A stretch of DNA of 64,000 nt, taken from contig OY970371.1 in assembly GCA_963718695.1 (NCBI GenBank), forward strand, positions 2,604,001-2,668,000, read 5' to 3'. This DNA is from Manganitrophus sp963718695 (GTDB lineage Bacteria > Nitrospirota > Nitrospiria > SBBL01 > Manganitrophaceae). Position numbers and translations under genes: made by a program. Positions within the stretch are counted from its first letter, which is position 1, and every line of letters begins with the position of its first letter. This document shows, in pieces, positions 35,794 to 44,950 of the stretch. The notes beneath the pieces were generated by a model. The model saw only the letters and a program-made list of their open reading frames with translations. It was not told the DNA's origin and made no database searches.

Positions 35794-37167
35794 CTACTCT
35801 TTTCCGACCATCTCATCCACCAGGTAGAGCATGATCTCCGCCATGGAAGGATGAATGTGGCTGATCTTCGCATATTCCTCGAGCGTCGAGCGGAAATGCA
35901 TCGCGATCGCCGCTTGATGGATGAGGATCGACGCCTCGGCGCCGACGATCGCCGCACCCAGGATCTCGCCGCGCTTTGGGTCGGCCACGATCTTCATGAA
36001 TCCTTCCGTTCGATCGGTGATGATCGCCTTGCCGAGATCGTTGAAGGGAAACTTTCCGACGCGGACCGGAATCCCCTGCTCCCGCGCGTCGCGCTCGGAG
36101 AGGCCGACCCGCGCAAACTCCGGATCGGAGAAGACCGCCCGCGGGAAAACCCGGTAATCGGCCTTTCGGACCGGTCCCTTCACCAGGTTCGTCCCGGCGA
36201 TGTCTCCCTCGTAGGTGGCCATGTTGACGATCTGAGCCCCGCCGGTCACATCCCCCGCCGCGTAGATATTCGGATTGCTCGTCTGAAGAAAGTCATTCGC
36301 GACGATGCCGAGCGCGTGGGTCTCCACACCGGCGGCCGAAAGATGCAGTCCGTCGATATTCCCGGTCCGTCCGGTTGCAATCATAATCACCTCGGCCTCG
36401 ACCTTCCGGACCCGTTCGTTCTCTTCAAAAGAGATCCACTCTCCCTGCGCGTCTCGCGCGATCATGACTTCCCGAACGCCGGTCCGCAGGTCGATTCCAT
36501 CCTCCCGCAGAATCTCGGCGAGCGCTTCGCTGACATCTTCGTCCTCGTGGCTTAAGATCCGCTCGTTCCGTTGCAGGAGGGTCACCTTCACCCCCATCCG
36601 GGCGAAGAACTGGCCGAACTCGGTCCCCTCGACGCCGCCGCCGATGATCACCATCGACTCGGGGAGCGATTCCAACTCGAGCGCCTCGTCGCTCGTAATA
36701 TAGCCGGCCGCTTCCAACCCGGGGATCGGCGGGATCATCGCCCTCGATCCGGTGGCGATGAGGAACCCCCCGGCGGCATACCGCTCCGCGCCGATCTGAA
36801 CCTCTTTAGCGGAAAGGAACCGCGCGCGCCCCGAAAGGAGCGTGATATTTGGATGCCGGATGACCCCCTGATAGGCGTCGTCGGCCATCTCGGAAATTAA
36901 TTTGTCCTTGCGTTGCTTGATCTGATCAAACCGGATGCCGACATGTTTCCCCGGATAGATCCCCACCTCCGGCGCCTTCTTCAGAAGGCCGATCAGCTCC
37001 GAGGAGCGAAGATACGCTTTCGTCGGCATGCATCCTTTGAGGATGCAGAGCCCGCCGAAGGGGCCGGTCTCAACCAGGCCGACCTTCGCCCCCGATTTCG
37101 CCGCCGCCTTGGCCCCATACCGCCCCGCACTTCCGGCGCCAATCACCATCACATCAAACGTTTTCAT
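35794..37167 (-). CDS. FAD-dependent pyridine nucleotide-disulfide oxidoreductase (Lpd/MerA-like)
   Basis: A 457-aa class I flavoprotein. It has the FAD motif VIGAGSAGRYGAKAAAKSG, the redox disulfide Cys41-x4-Cys46 (GGLCILKGCMPTK), the NAD motif IIGGGVEGTEFGQFFA, the second FAD motif IYAAGDVTGG, and the C-terminal His-Glu pair (HIHPSMAE) that acts as base on the partner subunit. It could be a dihydrolipoamide dehydrogenase or a related reductase; no 2-oxoacid dehydrogenase or mercury genes are adjacent, so the substrate remains open. Confidence 0.9.
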   Translation of the reverse strand: MKTFDVMVIGAGSAGRYGAKAAAKSGAKVGLVETGPFGGLCILKGCMPTKAYLRSSELIGLLKKAPEVGIYPGKHVGIRFDQIKQRKDKLISEMADDAYQGVIRHPNITLLSGRARFLSAKEVQIGAERYAAGGFLIATGSRAMIPPIPGLEAAGYITSDEALELESLPESMVIIGGGVEGTEFGQFFARMGVKVTLLQRNERILSHEDEDVSEALAEILREDGIDLRTGVREVMIARDAQGEWISFEENERVRKVEAEVIMIATGRTGNIDGLHLSAAGVETHALGIVANDFLQTSNPNIYAAGDVTGGAQIVNMATYEGDIAGTNLVKGPVRKADYRVFPRAVFSDPEFARVGLSERDAREQGIPVRVGKFPFNDLGKAIITDRTEGFMKIVADPKRGEILGAAIVGAEASILIHQAAIAMHFRSTLEEYAKISHIHPSMAEIMLYLVDEMVGKE

Positions 37168-37223
37168 ACGGCGTTATGATACCTCACTTTTAGATGGATC
37201 TCAACAATCCGGCTTGTATTTTA

Positions 37224-37299
37224 TGTCATCCTGAGCGTCGCGAAGGATCTTTGTAATCAGACCCTCCGGACAAGCGGCTTCGCCTTGCCCTGCATGACA
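37224..37299. repeat. GTCATCCTGAGCG-type element
   Basis: Begins TGTCATCCTGAGCG...CGAAGGATCT and ends with ATGACA, the complement of its first six bases. It lies between the oxidoreductase and the exporter operon. Confidence 0.5.
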
Positions 37300-37307
37300 G
37301 ACAAAAC

Positions 37308-38474
37308 CTACGAAGCCCGGAGGGCCTCGACGATCTTTTGTCGGGAGGCGCTGACCGCCGGGAGAAAACCGCCGAAGAGGCCCATCGCCAAAGAAAAGAT
37401 CAGCGATTCAACGACGATCGCCGGCGAGAGGATAAAGCGGAAGGCAAGTTCGGAGAAGGTGGCGAAGTTCGTCGTTGAAACGGTCACGAATTGGAGAAAC
37501 GAAGCGAGGAGAATCCCGAGTCCTCCGCCGATCGCGGCGAGCAGGAGCGATTCAAAAAGAAAAGCGCCGAGGATGCTCCGCCGTGGAAAGCCAAGCGCCC
37601 GCATCGTCCCGATCTCCGTCGTTCGGTTGGCGACCGAGGCATACATCGTAATCATCGCCCCGATCATCGCCCCCAGACTGAAGATCACGGTCACAAAGAT
37701 TCCCAGCACCCGGATAAACGTCGCCATCATCTCCGATTGCTCGGCGTAGTATTGCTTCTCCCGCGCCACCTCCACCGTCAGCCGGGGGTCGGACTCCAGG
37801 CGGGATTTGAGGGCGGCAAAATCACCGGCGCCGGAGAGTTGCACCGTGATCGACGAGAAGACCGGCCGGCGGAACGCCTGAACCAATTGTTCGGCATCGA
37901 CCCAAATCTCCGATTCAAATCCCGCCCCCTCCGCCTCGAAGATGCCGACGACCGTCCAGTCGCGCATCCCGAAACGGACCGCTTCCCCCAAGCCCGCCCC
38001 CTGGAACCGCTCCGCCACGGCGCGCCCGACAATGACCTCCGAAAGCCCCTCCCGCCAGCGGCGTCCCTCCACCAGCTTCACCTGCGGACGCATGGTGAGC
38101 GACTCGGGGGCGACCCCCCGGATCTGGACATGAGAAGGCTGGCTGGTTCCCCGCTTGGGAAGGTTGATCAGAACGACGACCTCCGAGGCCGCCAGCCGAT
38201 TCCCCCCGGGATCGACCGCGATCTCAGGCTGACTCTTGACGATGTTGACCGCATTCCGCTCGAGCATGCTCATGAATTCCGATTGGGCCCCCTGGCGAAC
38301 GATGATGGCATTTTTATCCGACCCGGTCCCGACCAAGGTCTTCTCCAGTCCGTTCGCCAGCATCAACACCGCCGAGAAGACGAAGATCACCAGCGCGATC
38401 CCTCCCGCCGTCAGAAAGGTCGTCATCCGCCGCGTCCAGAGATTTCTGAAACTATAGTTGAGAGGAATCATCAT
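37308..38474 (-). CDS. ABC transporter permease, MacB/FtsX family
   Basis: A 388-aa permease with the N-terminal helix (TTFLTAGGIALVIFVFSAVLML), a large periplasmic MacB-like domain and three C-terminal FtsX helices (GIFVTVIFSLGAMIGAMITMYASVANRTTEIGTMRALGFPRRSIL). The start is placed at ATG 38474; a longer frame would begin within the GTAGGGGCG repeat and is rejected. It is the last gene of a four-gene exporter operon (adaptor, ATPase, two permeases), so the permease is probably a heterodimer. Confidence 0.9.
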   Translation of the reverse strand: MMIPLNYSFRNLWTRRMTTFLTAGGIALVIFVFSAVLMLANGLEKTLVGTGSDKNAIIVRQGAQSEFMSMLERNAVNIVKSQPEIAVDPGGNRLAASEVVVLINLPKRGTSQPSHVQIRGVAPESLTMRPQVKLVEGRRWREGLSEVIVGRAVAERFQGAGLGEAVRFGMRDWTVVGIFEAEGAGFESEIWVDAEQLVQAFRRPVFSSITVQLSGAGDFAALKSRLESDPRLTVEVAREKQYYAEQSEMMATFIRVLGIFVTVIFSLGAMIGAMITMYASVANRTTEIGTMRALGFPRRSILGAFLFESLLLAAIGGGLGILLASFLQFVTVSTTNFATFSELAFRFILSPAIVVESLIFSLAMGLFGGFLPAVSASRQKIVEALRAS

Positions 38475-38479
38475 TTCTT

Positions 38480-38562
38480 GTAGGGGCGCACCGATGTGTG
38501 CGCCCGCCTTTGTCCTCTGTCGTCGAATTGTAAACAGGGCGGACACACAGGTCCGCCCCTAC
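38480..38562. repeat. GTAGGGGCG palindromic element, 83 bp
   Basis: GTAGGGGCG (38480-38488) to CGCCCCTAC (38554-38562), fills the gap between the two permease genes almost exactly. Same ends as the element at 35596-35676. Confidence 0.8.
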
Positions 38563-38563
38563 G

Positions 38564-39736
38564 TTACCCCACCCTTCTCAATCCATCGACGATCCGGACC
38601 TGGACCGCCCGCCAGGTGGGGAAGGCGCTGGCGGCGAGGCCGACGATGACGGCCATCAACGCACAGATCGCCTGCGTGCCGGGCGCCACATCGAATGCCG
38701 GGAAAATCGCCCCCATCGCGTCCCCCATCGCCCGCTCGAACCCCTTCGCCGCCGGGTAGGTAATCAGAATCCCGAGGAGCCCTCCCGACAGCGCGATCAA
38801 AAGTGATTCGCCGACAATGAGGAGGACCAAGTGCCTCGCCCCGAAGCCAAGCGTCTTCAAGACCGCATACTCGGAGAGGCGCTCGCGCGCCGTCATCGCC
38901 ATCGTGTTCGAGAGGACCAGCAGAATTACCCCGATGATGACCATCGAAATGATCCGAAGCGCCACCAGGATCGTCTCGCTCATCGAAATAAATCCGAGGA
39001 CGAAAGCCCGCTCCGTTTCGGTGAGGGTTTCCGCCAGTGAATTTTTGAACCGCCGGTCGATCGCCTCGGCCACCGCCGCCCCCTGTTTCGGGTTCTGCAC
39101 CTTCACCACGTACCAACCGACATATCCCGCCTGAAACGGCGCGGTCTGCCGCAGCGTCTCGTCGAGGTATTGATAGTGAAAGTGGAGCTGCGTCTCATCG
39201 GTCGATTTCTGCGCCCCGGTATAAATCCCCCGGATGACAAACTCCCAGTTTCCCGGAAAGGCCATCCCGCGCATCTGGATCGTATCGCCCACCTTCCAGG
39301 AAAAACGCTCCGCGAGCTTCCGCCCCACCACCATCGCATTCCGCTGCTGTTTAAACGCCGCTTCCTGCTCCGGAGGAAGCTGAAACTCGGGGTAGATCTC
39401 GTAAAAGTTCGTTGTATCGACGGCAAACTGGGGAAACTGCGAATGTTTCTCATCGATATAAATCCCGCCGAACCAGTGGGCATAGGTCACATCGGCCACC
39501 CCGGGAATGCCCCGAATCGCCTCCTTGTATGAGAGCGGCAGCGGAAAGCCGAGCGAGACGGCATTGCGCGTGATCAGCCGGTCGGGCGCCGAGGCATCGA
39601 CACCCGAATACCAGGCGCCGATCACCGTGCGGATCAGGCCGAATGCGCTGATCGCAATGGCGATCCCGAGCACGGTCAAGATCGACCGGAGCGGATGGCG
39701 CCGGGTGTTTTTGAGAATGAGGCGGAATAATTCCAT
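38564..39736 (-). CDS. ABC transporter permease, MacB/FtsX family
   Basis: A 390-aa permease with the same plan as its neighbour: N-terminal helix (SILTVLGIAIAISAFGLIRTVIGAW), a periplasmic MacB core (PDRLITRNAVSLGFPLPLSYKEAIRGIPGVADV) and three C-terminal helices (LRIISMVIIGVILLVLSNTMAMTARERLSEYAVLKTLGF). Starts on the last base of the ATPase gene. The two permeases differ enough to form a heteromeric channel-less mechanotransmission exporter. Confidence 0.92.
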   Translation of the reverse strand: MELFRLILKNTRRHPLRSILTVLGIAIAISAFGLIRTVIGAWYSGVDASAPDRLITRNAVSLGFPLPLSYKEAIRGIPGVADVTYAHWFGGIYIDEKHSQFPQFAVDTTNFYEIYPEFQLPPEQEAAFKQQRNAMVVGRKLAERFSWKVGDTIQMRGMAFPGNWEFVIRGIYTGAQKSTDETQLHFHYQYLDETLRQTAPFQAGYVGWYVVKVQNPKQGAAVAEAIDRRFKNSLAETLTETERAFVLGFISMSETILVALRIISMVIIGVILLVLSNTMAMTARERLSEYAVLKTLGFGARHLVLLIVGESLLIALSGGLLGILITYPAAKGFERAMGDAMGAIFPAFDVAPGTQAICALMAVIVGLAASAFPTWRAVQVRIVDGLRRVG

Positions 39737-40410
39737 TAGGCAAACGATCCTTTGTCGAGTTGGATTACTTTTCTCGCTCGCTCGGCGGCCCGCGGATCGT
39801 GGGTCACCATCACAATCGTCTTCCCGTATTCTGCATTTAAGCGGCCCAGCAGATTCATAATTTCCTCCGCGGAGGTTCGATCGAGGTCGCCGGTCGGCTC
39901 ATCAGCCACCAATAAGGGCGGGTCGGTCACGATCGCACGGGCAATCGCCACCCGCTGTTCCTGACCGCCGGAGAGCTGCTTGGGATAGTGATGAATCCGT
40001 TCTGCGAGACCGACCAGCTCCAGCGCCACAGCGGCGTGCTCTCTTCGATCCTGTTTTGAAAGGGGGGTGAGAAGCAGCGGCAGCTCGACATTTTCCAGCG
40101 CCGTCAAAACCGGTAGGAGATTATAGAACTGGAAGATAAATCCGATGGTCCGCGACCGCCACTGCGCCAATTCCGATTCGGTCAGCGCGCTGAGCTCCGT
40201 CCCGGCGACACGAAGAATCCCGCGCGTCGGCCGATCGATCCCGGCGATCAGATTCAGAAGGGTCGTCTTGCCCGAGCCGGACGGTCCCATCAGGGCAAGG
40301 AACTCCCCTTCCGGGACGGTCATCGAGATATTTTGGAGGACCGGAATCTCCAGACTCTCCCGGCGATACGACTTGGAAACATCGATTAATTCAATCAGTG
40401 GATCCGCCAA
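39736..40410 (-). CDS. ABC transporter ATP-binding protein, LolD/MacB type
   Basis: A 224-aa ATPase. Walker A GPSGSGKTTLLN, signature LSGGQEQRVAIARA, Walker B LLVADEPTGDLD. The short length and the GDLD motif are typical of the MacB/LolD/FtsE group, which drives periplasmic conformational work in place of transmembrane passage. Encoded with two permeases and an adaptor, so part of a MacAB-like tripartite exporter. The outer-membrane partner is not in the window. Confidence 0.95.
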   Translation of the reverse strand: MADPLIELIDVSKSYRRESLEIPVLQNISMTVPEGEFLALMGPSGSGKTTLLNLIAGIDRPTRGILRVAGTELSALTESELAQWRSRTIGFIFQFYNLLPVLTALENVELPLLLTPLSKQDRREHAAVALELVGLAERIHHYPKQLSGGQEQRVAIARAIVTDPPLLVADEPTGDLDRTSAEEIMNLLGRLNAEYGKTIVMVTHDPRAAERARKVIQLDKGSFA

Positions 40411-40439
40411 AGAGACTCCTCTTTTTGACCCGTAAACAA

Positions 40440-40462
40440 AGGGGCACGGCGCACCGTGCCCC
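40440..40462. repeat. Short GC palindrome
   Basis: GGGGCACGG / CCGTGCCCC with a short loop, between the adaptor and ATPase genes. It resembles a remnant of the GTAGGGGCG family (followed by CCCCTACC). Confidence 0.6.
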
Positions 40463-40482
40463 TACCGAATTCGTGCCGATCT

Positions 40483-41707
40483 TTATTGGGCCTGAACCCG
40501 ATCGCCGGGCTCGAGATTCTCGGGAGGATTCAGAACCACCCGGTCGCCGGGATTCAGCCCCTTCCTTACTTGGACTTGACTCCCGAGCGGCCCGCCGGTC
40601 TCCACCGGCACCATCTCCACCCGATCTTGCCGGACGCGAAAGGCCACTTTCCGATCCTCCCGTGTGACAATGGCCCCCGGTTGGACAACGACCTTCGGTG
40701 CGCTTCCCTGGCTTTCCGGCTCGGAGAGGAAAGCCACCTTGGCGCTCATCTCCGGAAGCACCCGGTCGTCTTTATTGATAAAGCGAATCTTGGTCAGCAC
40801 CGTCGCCTTGGCCCGATCGGCGGTCGGAACGATCGTATGAACGACCCCCTCGTATTTCGTTTCCGGATAGGCATCCAGGCCGATCTCGGCCCGCTGGCCG
40901 AGCCGGATCTTCTCGATATTCGATTCGGAAACGTCGGCCTCGACCTGAAGCGACGACATGTCGGCCATCGTTACGATCGCCGCCTTGACCTGCGTGGAAG
41001 AGCCGAACGGCGCCACCACCTCCCCGACCTCGGCGTTCTTGGTCAGGACGGTCCCATCAAACGGCGCCCGGATCAGGGTGTTCTCCACCTCGACTTCGGC
41101 GGCGCGCACGGCCGCTTCGGCGGCCAGCACACCCGACTCGGCCGACGCCACCGCCGCGTCGGCACCCCGGAAGCGCGCCTCCGCCGCGTCGAAATCGGCC
41201 CTCGGAACCAGTCCCTCTTCCACAAGACTCTTCCTTCGCTCATAGACCAGCGCGGCATTGTCGCGCTCCGCTTTGGCTTGATCGCTCGCCGAGCGGGCGA
41301 CGCTCAGATTCGCCTTGGCACGCGCCAAGGCCGCTTCGAACGTCGGCGCTCTCCAGACGGCCGAGCATCTCCCCTTTTTTTACCTGATCTCCCTCGCGCA
41401 CCTTCAGTTCGACCAGCCGTCCGGTCCCCTTCGAGGCGACCGCGGCGCGCCGTTGCGCAACGACATACCCGCTGGCGTTGAGGAAAGGAACCGACTGGGA
41501 GGGCTCGATGGAGGAGACCGTGACCACTTCGACCGTCTTTGCAGCCCCATTGAGCACGCGAAGGCCGACCACCGCCAAAATCGCCGAGAGGAGGACGAGG
41601 GCGATCCAGATCCTCTTTCGGTTTCGGCGGGGAGTCGATCCGGTTCCGGTATTTTTCCAATCAATCTTGAGGCGGGAGAGGTCGGAGGGTTTCGTTTCGA
41701 TGGCCAT
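40483..41707 (-). CDS. MacA/HlyD-type membrane fusion protein, frameshifted
   Basis: Periplasmic adaptor of the exporter. The first frame (from 41707) gives a cytosolic start, one membrane helix (RIWIALVLLSAILAVVGLRVL) and the lipoyl half GTGRLVELKVREGDQVKKGEMLGRLESADV. The second frame (to 40483) gives the coiled-coil hairpin (ANLSVARSASDQAKAERDNAALVYERRK), the second lipoyl half (NTLIRAPFDGTVLTKNAEVGE) and barrel domains. Removing one base in CTTCGAACGTC (41334-41344) joins them as LESADVEAALARAKANL, a 407-aa protein of normal length. The same word carries the frameshift in the gene at 16769, so error is likely. Confidence 0.9.
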
Positions 41708-41847
41708 GTCCTTTCATTAAGAAATATCTTTTCATTGTAATGGCTATGGGCCGATTCTTCAAGGAGGGATTTATGATTGACCTCGACCTTCTCTTACCCT
41801 TATGATGCCGAGAGCGGCTCGTTGACCTCGACTGAATCGATCCCGAT

Positions 41848-42603
41848 ATGGCGCGACTGACACTCCCCAACAACGACCCCCTCGACTACACGCTCACCCT
41901 TCCGTCTCGACCGACGGACATCCTCTTCATCTACGTTCATGGGTTTGCCTCACATCAGCGGGGGGAGAAAGCGCTTTATTTTCGGGACCGGGTGGTCGAG
42001 CAGGGGATGGCCTATCTGACCTTCGATCTACGGGGGCACGGCGATTCAGGCGGAACGATCCGAACGCTGACCCTCACCCGCGGACTGGAAGATCTCTCCG
42101 CGATTCTCAGCGGTCCCGCCGCCCCCTACCGGAAAATCGTCCTGATCGGCTCCTCGATGGGCGGACAACTCGCGGTGTGGACCGCGGCCTGGAACCCGAA
42201 CCGGATTACCGCCGCGGTCTTAATCGCCCCGTCTTTCTCCTTCTACGAGAACCGGCTGCGCGACCTCGGAGAAACGGGCCTCCGGCGGCTCAACCAGGAG
42301 GGGGAGATGCGGATCCGGAATGAGTGGATCGATGTAACGATCGGCCGCGCGTTGGTTGAGGATGCGAAGCAGTATGAAATCGAGAAGATCCTTCCCACCT
42401 ACCGCACCCCGACGCTGATCCTTCACGGAACCGCCGATACGACCGTACCGTGGGAGGGAAGTGTCGATTTTGTCCGCCGCGCCGCCGCCCGCCCGCTTGA
42501 CCTGGTCCTCATCGGCGGCGGAGACCACCGCCTCAGCGAGCAGAAAAGCAGTCTCTTCGATTTAATCATGACATTCGTTCGCAAAATCGGCTTGCTGACT
42601 TAG
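41848..42603 (+). CDS. Alpha/beta hydrolase (serine aminopeptidase/esterase-like)
   Basis: A 251-aa cytoplasmic alpha/beta-fold hydrolase. Nucleophile Ser103 lies in GSSMGG; an oxyanion-loop VHGFASHQRGEK and LRGHGDSGG, the acid in HGTADTTVPW and the final GGGDHRL complete the triad. Family members cleave esters, peptides or lipids; the substrate is not predictable. Single gene, divergent from the exporter operon. Confidence 0.88.
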   Translation: MARLTLPNNDPLDYTLTLPSRPTDILFIYVHGFASHQRGEKALYFRDRVVEQGMAYLTFDLRGHGDSGGTIRTLTLTRGLEDLSAILSGPAAPYRKIVLIGSSMGGQLAVWTAAWNPNRITAAVLIAPSFSFYENRLRDLGETGLRRLNQEGEMRIRNEWIDVTIGRALVEDAKQYEIEKILPTYRTPTLILHGTADTTVPWEGSVDFVRRAAARPLDLVLIGGGDHRLSEQKSSLFDLIMTFVRKIGLLT

Positions 42604-42783
42604 CTCAAAGAACCCGAGCAGGACCGTCCCGCCTTTTCTTCTCCACCTCCAATCGATGTAAAAGAACTGCACAACCGGTCTGATCGCCCCGCGGAAGGAC
42701 CGAGATTCATCGCATTTGTAAGCCGGGCTTGCGGTCCCGGTCTTGCACTTTCTAACCCCGAAAACCACTTGGAGGGATGCCAC

Positions 42784-43416
42784 ATGACTCAGTTCCAAGC
42801 CCAATTCAAACCGGAGCTCAAACCGAAACCGATGCCGGGGCTCTCCGACCGGCAGATCAACGATCACTTCGATATCAAATACAAAGGATACATTACCAAG
42901 TTCAATGAAATTCAAAAGAAACTGGCCGAGGTCAACAAAGAAACGGCCAACCCCAACTACAGCGAACCCCGTGAGCTCTGGGTGGAACGATTATTCAACT
43001 ACAACTCGATCAAGCTGCACGAGGCCTACTGGCAATGCCTCTCCGGAGCGGGCGACCCGCCCGATTTGATCAAAAAGCTCATCAAGGAAGATTTCGGCTC
43101 GTACGACAACTGGAAGGAAGAGTTTAAGGCGTGCGGCCTCTCAGCGCGGGGCTGGACGATCTGCGCCTTCGATCTCGACAGCGGCCGCCTCTTCAATTTC
43201 TTGACCGACAACCACGCCATCGGGGCATGGCATGTCGTCCCGCTGATGATCATGGACATGTACGAGCATGCCTACTACCTCGATTATGGCGGGACGGTTA
43301 AGAATTATGTCGAAGAGGGCTTTCTTCCGAACATGAGCTGGAATTACGCCGCCAAGATGTTGGAACGTCACCCTCTTTCCGAATATCGAACCTCTCTTGT
43401 CAAAAAAGCCGCCTAA
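42784..43416 (+). CDS. Fe/Mn superoxide dismutase-family protein with an altered metal site
   Basis: A 210-aa protein clearly of the iron/manganese SOD fold: FNYNSIKLHEAYWQCLSG, ARGWTICAFDLDSGRL and the C-terminal signature MIMDMYEHAYYLDYGG. Three of the four metal ligands can be placed (His79, Asp158, His162). The N-terminal ligand, normally the first His of KHHxTYV, aligns with Lys32 (IKYKGYITKFN); the nearest His is His28. ATG 42784 has GGAGGG 7 bases upstream. Either an unusual ligand set is used or enzymatic activity is lost. Confidence 0.85.
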   Translation: MTQFQAQFKPELKPKPMPGLSDRQINDHFDIKYKGYITKFNEIQKKLAEVNKETANPNYSEPRELWVERLFNYNSIKLHEAYWQCLSGAGDPPDLIKKLIKEDFGSYDNWKEEFKACGLSARGWTICAFDLDSGRLFNFLTDNHAIGAWHVVPLMIMDMYEHAYYLDYGGTVKNYVEEGFLPNMSWNYAAKMLERHPLSEYRTSLVKKAA

Positions 43417-43422
43417 GAAAAT

Positions 43423-43490
43423 TTTGGATTGCGGAGCGAAAAGGCAGCGAATCAAGAAGCGATTCATCGCCTTCCGCTCCGCAATCCAAA
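43423..43490. repeat. Long inverted repeat downstream of the SOD gene
   Basis: A 16-bp perfect stem (TTTGGATTGCGGAGCG at 43423-43438, complement at 43475-43490) around an inner imperfect stem. Begins 6 bases after the stop codon, so a transcription-ending role is possible, though there is no T-run. Confidence 0.65.
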
Positions 43491-43710
43491 TCCGAACCCC
43501 GCGATATCATTTATGGCGTTCCATTTTTTATATTGACGAACAATCCCCCGGTTGTGTATCCTCACCTCTAGTTCATCCCAATTCTCAATTGATTCGGGCA
43601 CTACGAGGCGTCTGAGGCGATTCGCGCCGAACCCTCCGAGTCGATCGGGAGGCAAGGTGCGCGAATCCGGACCTCAGTTTATTGCGATTCCTTGACCCAG
43701 GAGAGACGAC

Positions 43711-43803
43711 ATGAAAAACCCACTTGATACCCTTGCAGGAACCGTGACAGCCGGTTTGGTGTTGACATTGATTCTCTATTTCATCGTCAGGGCATTGGTA
43801 TAG
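43711..43803 (+). CDS. 30-residue single-span membrane microprotein
   Basis: ATG 43711 to TAG 43803 encodes MKNPLDTLAGTVTAGLVLTL followed by ILYFIVRALV. It has a short polar N-terminus and one 20-residue hydrophobic helix ending in Arg. An AGGAGAG ribosome site lies 6-7 bases upstream. It sits directly before the gene for a polytopic urate-oxidase-N-like protein (51-base gap), so it may be a small stabilising subunit. No family can be named; the good ribosome site, helix pattern and position are the evidence. Confidence 0.65.
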   Translation: MKNPLDTLAGTVTAGLVLTLILYFIVRALV

Positions 43804-43854
43804 CTCCTGCCGATTGAAAAAAGATCTCTCTCTCTAAATTAGGAAGGAACAATC

Positions 43855-44343
43855 ATGACGATCGAACTTATCTTCAGATGGGGCCATTTCCTTTCCGGAA
43901 TTATGTGGATCGGCCTTCTCTACTACTTTAATTTTATCCAGGTGCCGTTTCTCAAGACCGCGACTCCGGAAGTCAAAGCCGATGCCTTCAAGAACCTCGT
44001 CCCGCGCGCCCTTTTCTTCTTTCGCTGGGCCGCCGCATTCACCTGGCTTTTCGGCGCGCTGATTCTGATGGTCCAAGGGAGACTCTTCGAAGCCTTTCTC
44101 CTGCAAGGGCCGTCGGCAGTGATCGGCGTGGGCGCCTGGCTCGGAACGATCATGCTCTTCAACGTTTGGGTCATTATCTGGCCGAATCAGCAGAAAGTCC
44201 TCGGCCTCGTTCAGGCTACCGCAGAGGAGAAACCCAAAGCGGCTCGGATGGCTTTCCTCGCATCGCGCACCAACACGATGTTATCGATTCCGATGCTCTT
44301 TTTCATGGCCGCCTCCGCCCACGCGCCGGCCGGACTCTTCTAA
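43855..44343 (+). CDS. Urate oxidase N-terminal-like (PuuD-like) membrane protein
   Basis: A 162-aa protein with four membrane segments. The first helix RWGHFLSGIMWIGLLYYFNFIQVPF and the motif LFNVWVIIWPNQQKVLG are those of the membrane domain of the cytochrome-containing urate hydroxylase PuuD. The cytochrome c domain of true PuuD is missing, so this is the membrane module alone. The His in helix 1 and other conserved polar residues may bind haem. A paralogue follows at 44423. No purine genes are nearby; a respiratory or haem role is more likely than urate oxidation (inference). Confidence 0.82.
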   Translation: MTIELIFRWGHFLSGIMWIGLLYYFNFIQVPFLKTATPEVKADAFKNLVPRALFFFRWAAAFTWLFGALILMVQGRLFEAFLLQGPSAVIGVGAWLGTIMLFNVWVIIWPNQQKVLGLVQATAEEKPKAARMAFLASRTNTMLSIPMLFFMAASAHAPAGLF

Positions 44344-44422
44344 AGAGCATCGCCGATCACCAGTAAAGAACCGCCCGGAGGGAAGGCATGCCTTTTTTGG
44401 GTTCCAGCTCGTCGGGCATGCC

Positions 44423-44929
44423 ATGGAGCTTGAGCATATGATCAGTATGGAAACCGTTCTACCTCTTTTACTTCGTTGGATCCATTTTGTCGCCGGGATC
44501 ACCTGGATCGGCCTGCTGTACTACTTCAACCTCGTTCAGGTCCCCTTCATGAAAGAGACCGATGCGGCCACGAAGGGAGGGGTGGTGCTGAAGCTTGTGC
44601 CGCGCGCCCTCTGGTGGTTTCGTTGGTCGGCGCTGGTGACGGTGCTGGCGGGAATTTTATTGATCATGGTGGGACGAATCGTAAACATGGCGATTATGAT
44701 CGGCGGCACGCTCGGTCTGATCATGCTTTTTAATGTCTGGGTCATTATCTGGCCGAACCAAAAGAAAGTCATCCGGATGACCGGCGACGCCACGGCCACC
44801 AAAACCCCGCCGCCCGCCGAGATGGCGAGACACGCTCGAATCGCCTATCTCGCCTCAAGGACGAATTTCTATCTCTCCTTCCCGATGCTCCTCTTTATGG
44901 GGATGTCGGCGCATTTCCCGCAGTTTTAG
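44423..44929 (+). CDS. Urate oxidase N-terminal-like (PuuD-like) membrane protein, paralogue
   Basis: A 168-aa four-helix protein closely matching its neighbour (RWIHFVAGITWIGLLYYFNLVQVPF; LFNVWVIIWPNQKKVI; YLASRTNFYLSFPMLLFMGMSAH). The start may be ATG 44438, which has GGAG nine bases upstream, in place of 44423. The two paralogues probably form a heterodimer. The gap before it holds the short palindrome AAGGCATGCCTT followed by T residues. Confidence 0.82.
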   Translation: MELEHMISMETVLPLLLRWIHFVAGITWIGLLYYFNLVQVPFMKETDAATKGGVVLKLVPRALWWFRWSALVTVLAGILLIMVGRIVNMAIMIGGTLGLIMLFNVWVIIWPNQKKVIRMTGDATATKTPPPAEMARHARIAYLASRTNFYLSFPMLLFMGMSAHFPQF

Positions 44930-44950
44930 CCCTCTCCTTTCTCTAGGAAA

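Noticed and set aside
37491..38483. 330-codon plus-strand frame opposite the permease
   Set aside because: Antisense to conserved FtsX-type gene; translation is Arg/Pro/His-rich.
40456..41481. 341-codon plus-strand frame opposite the macA-like gene
   Set aside because: Antisense shadow of the adaptor gene.
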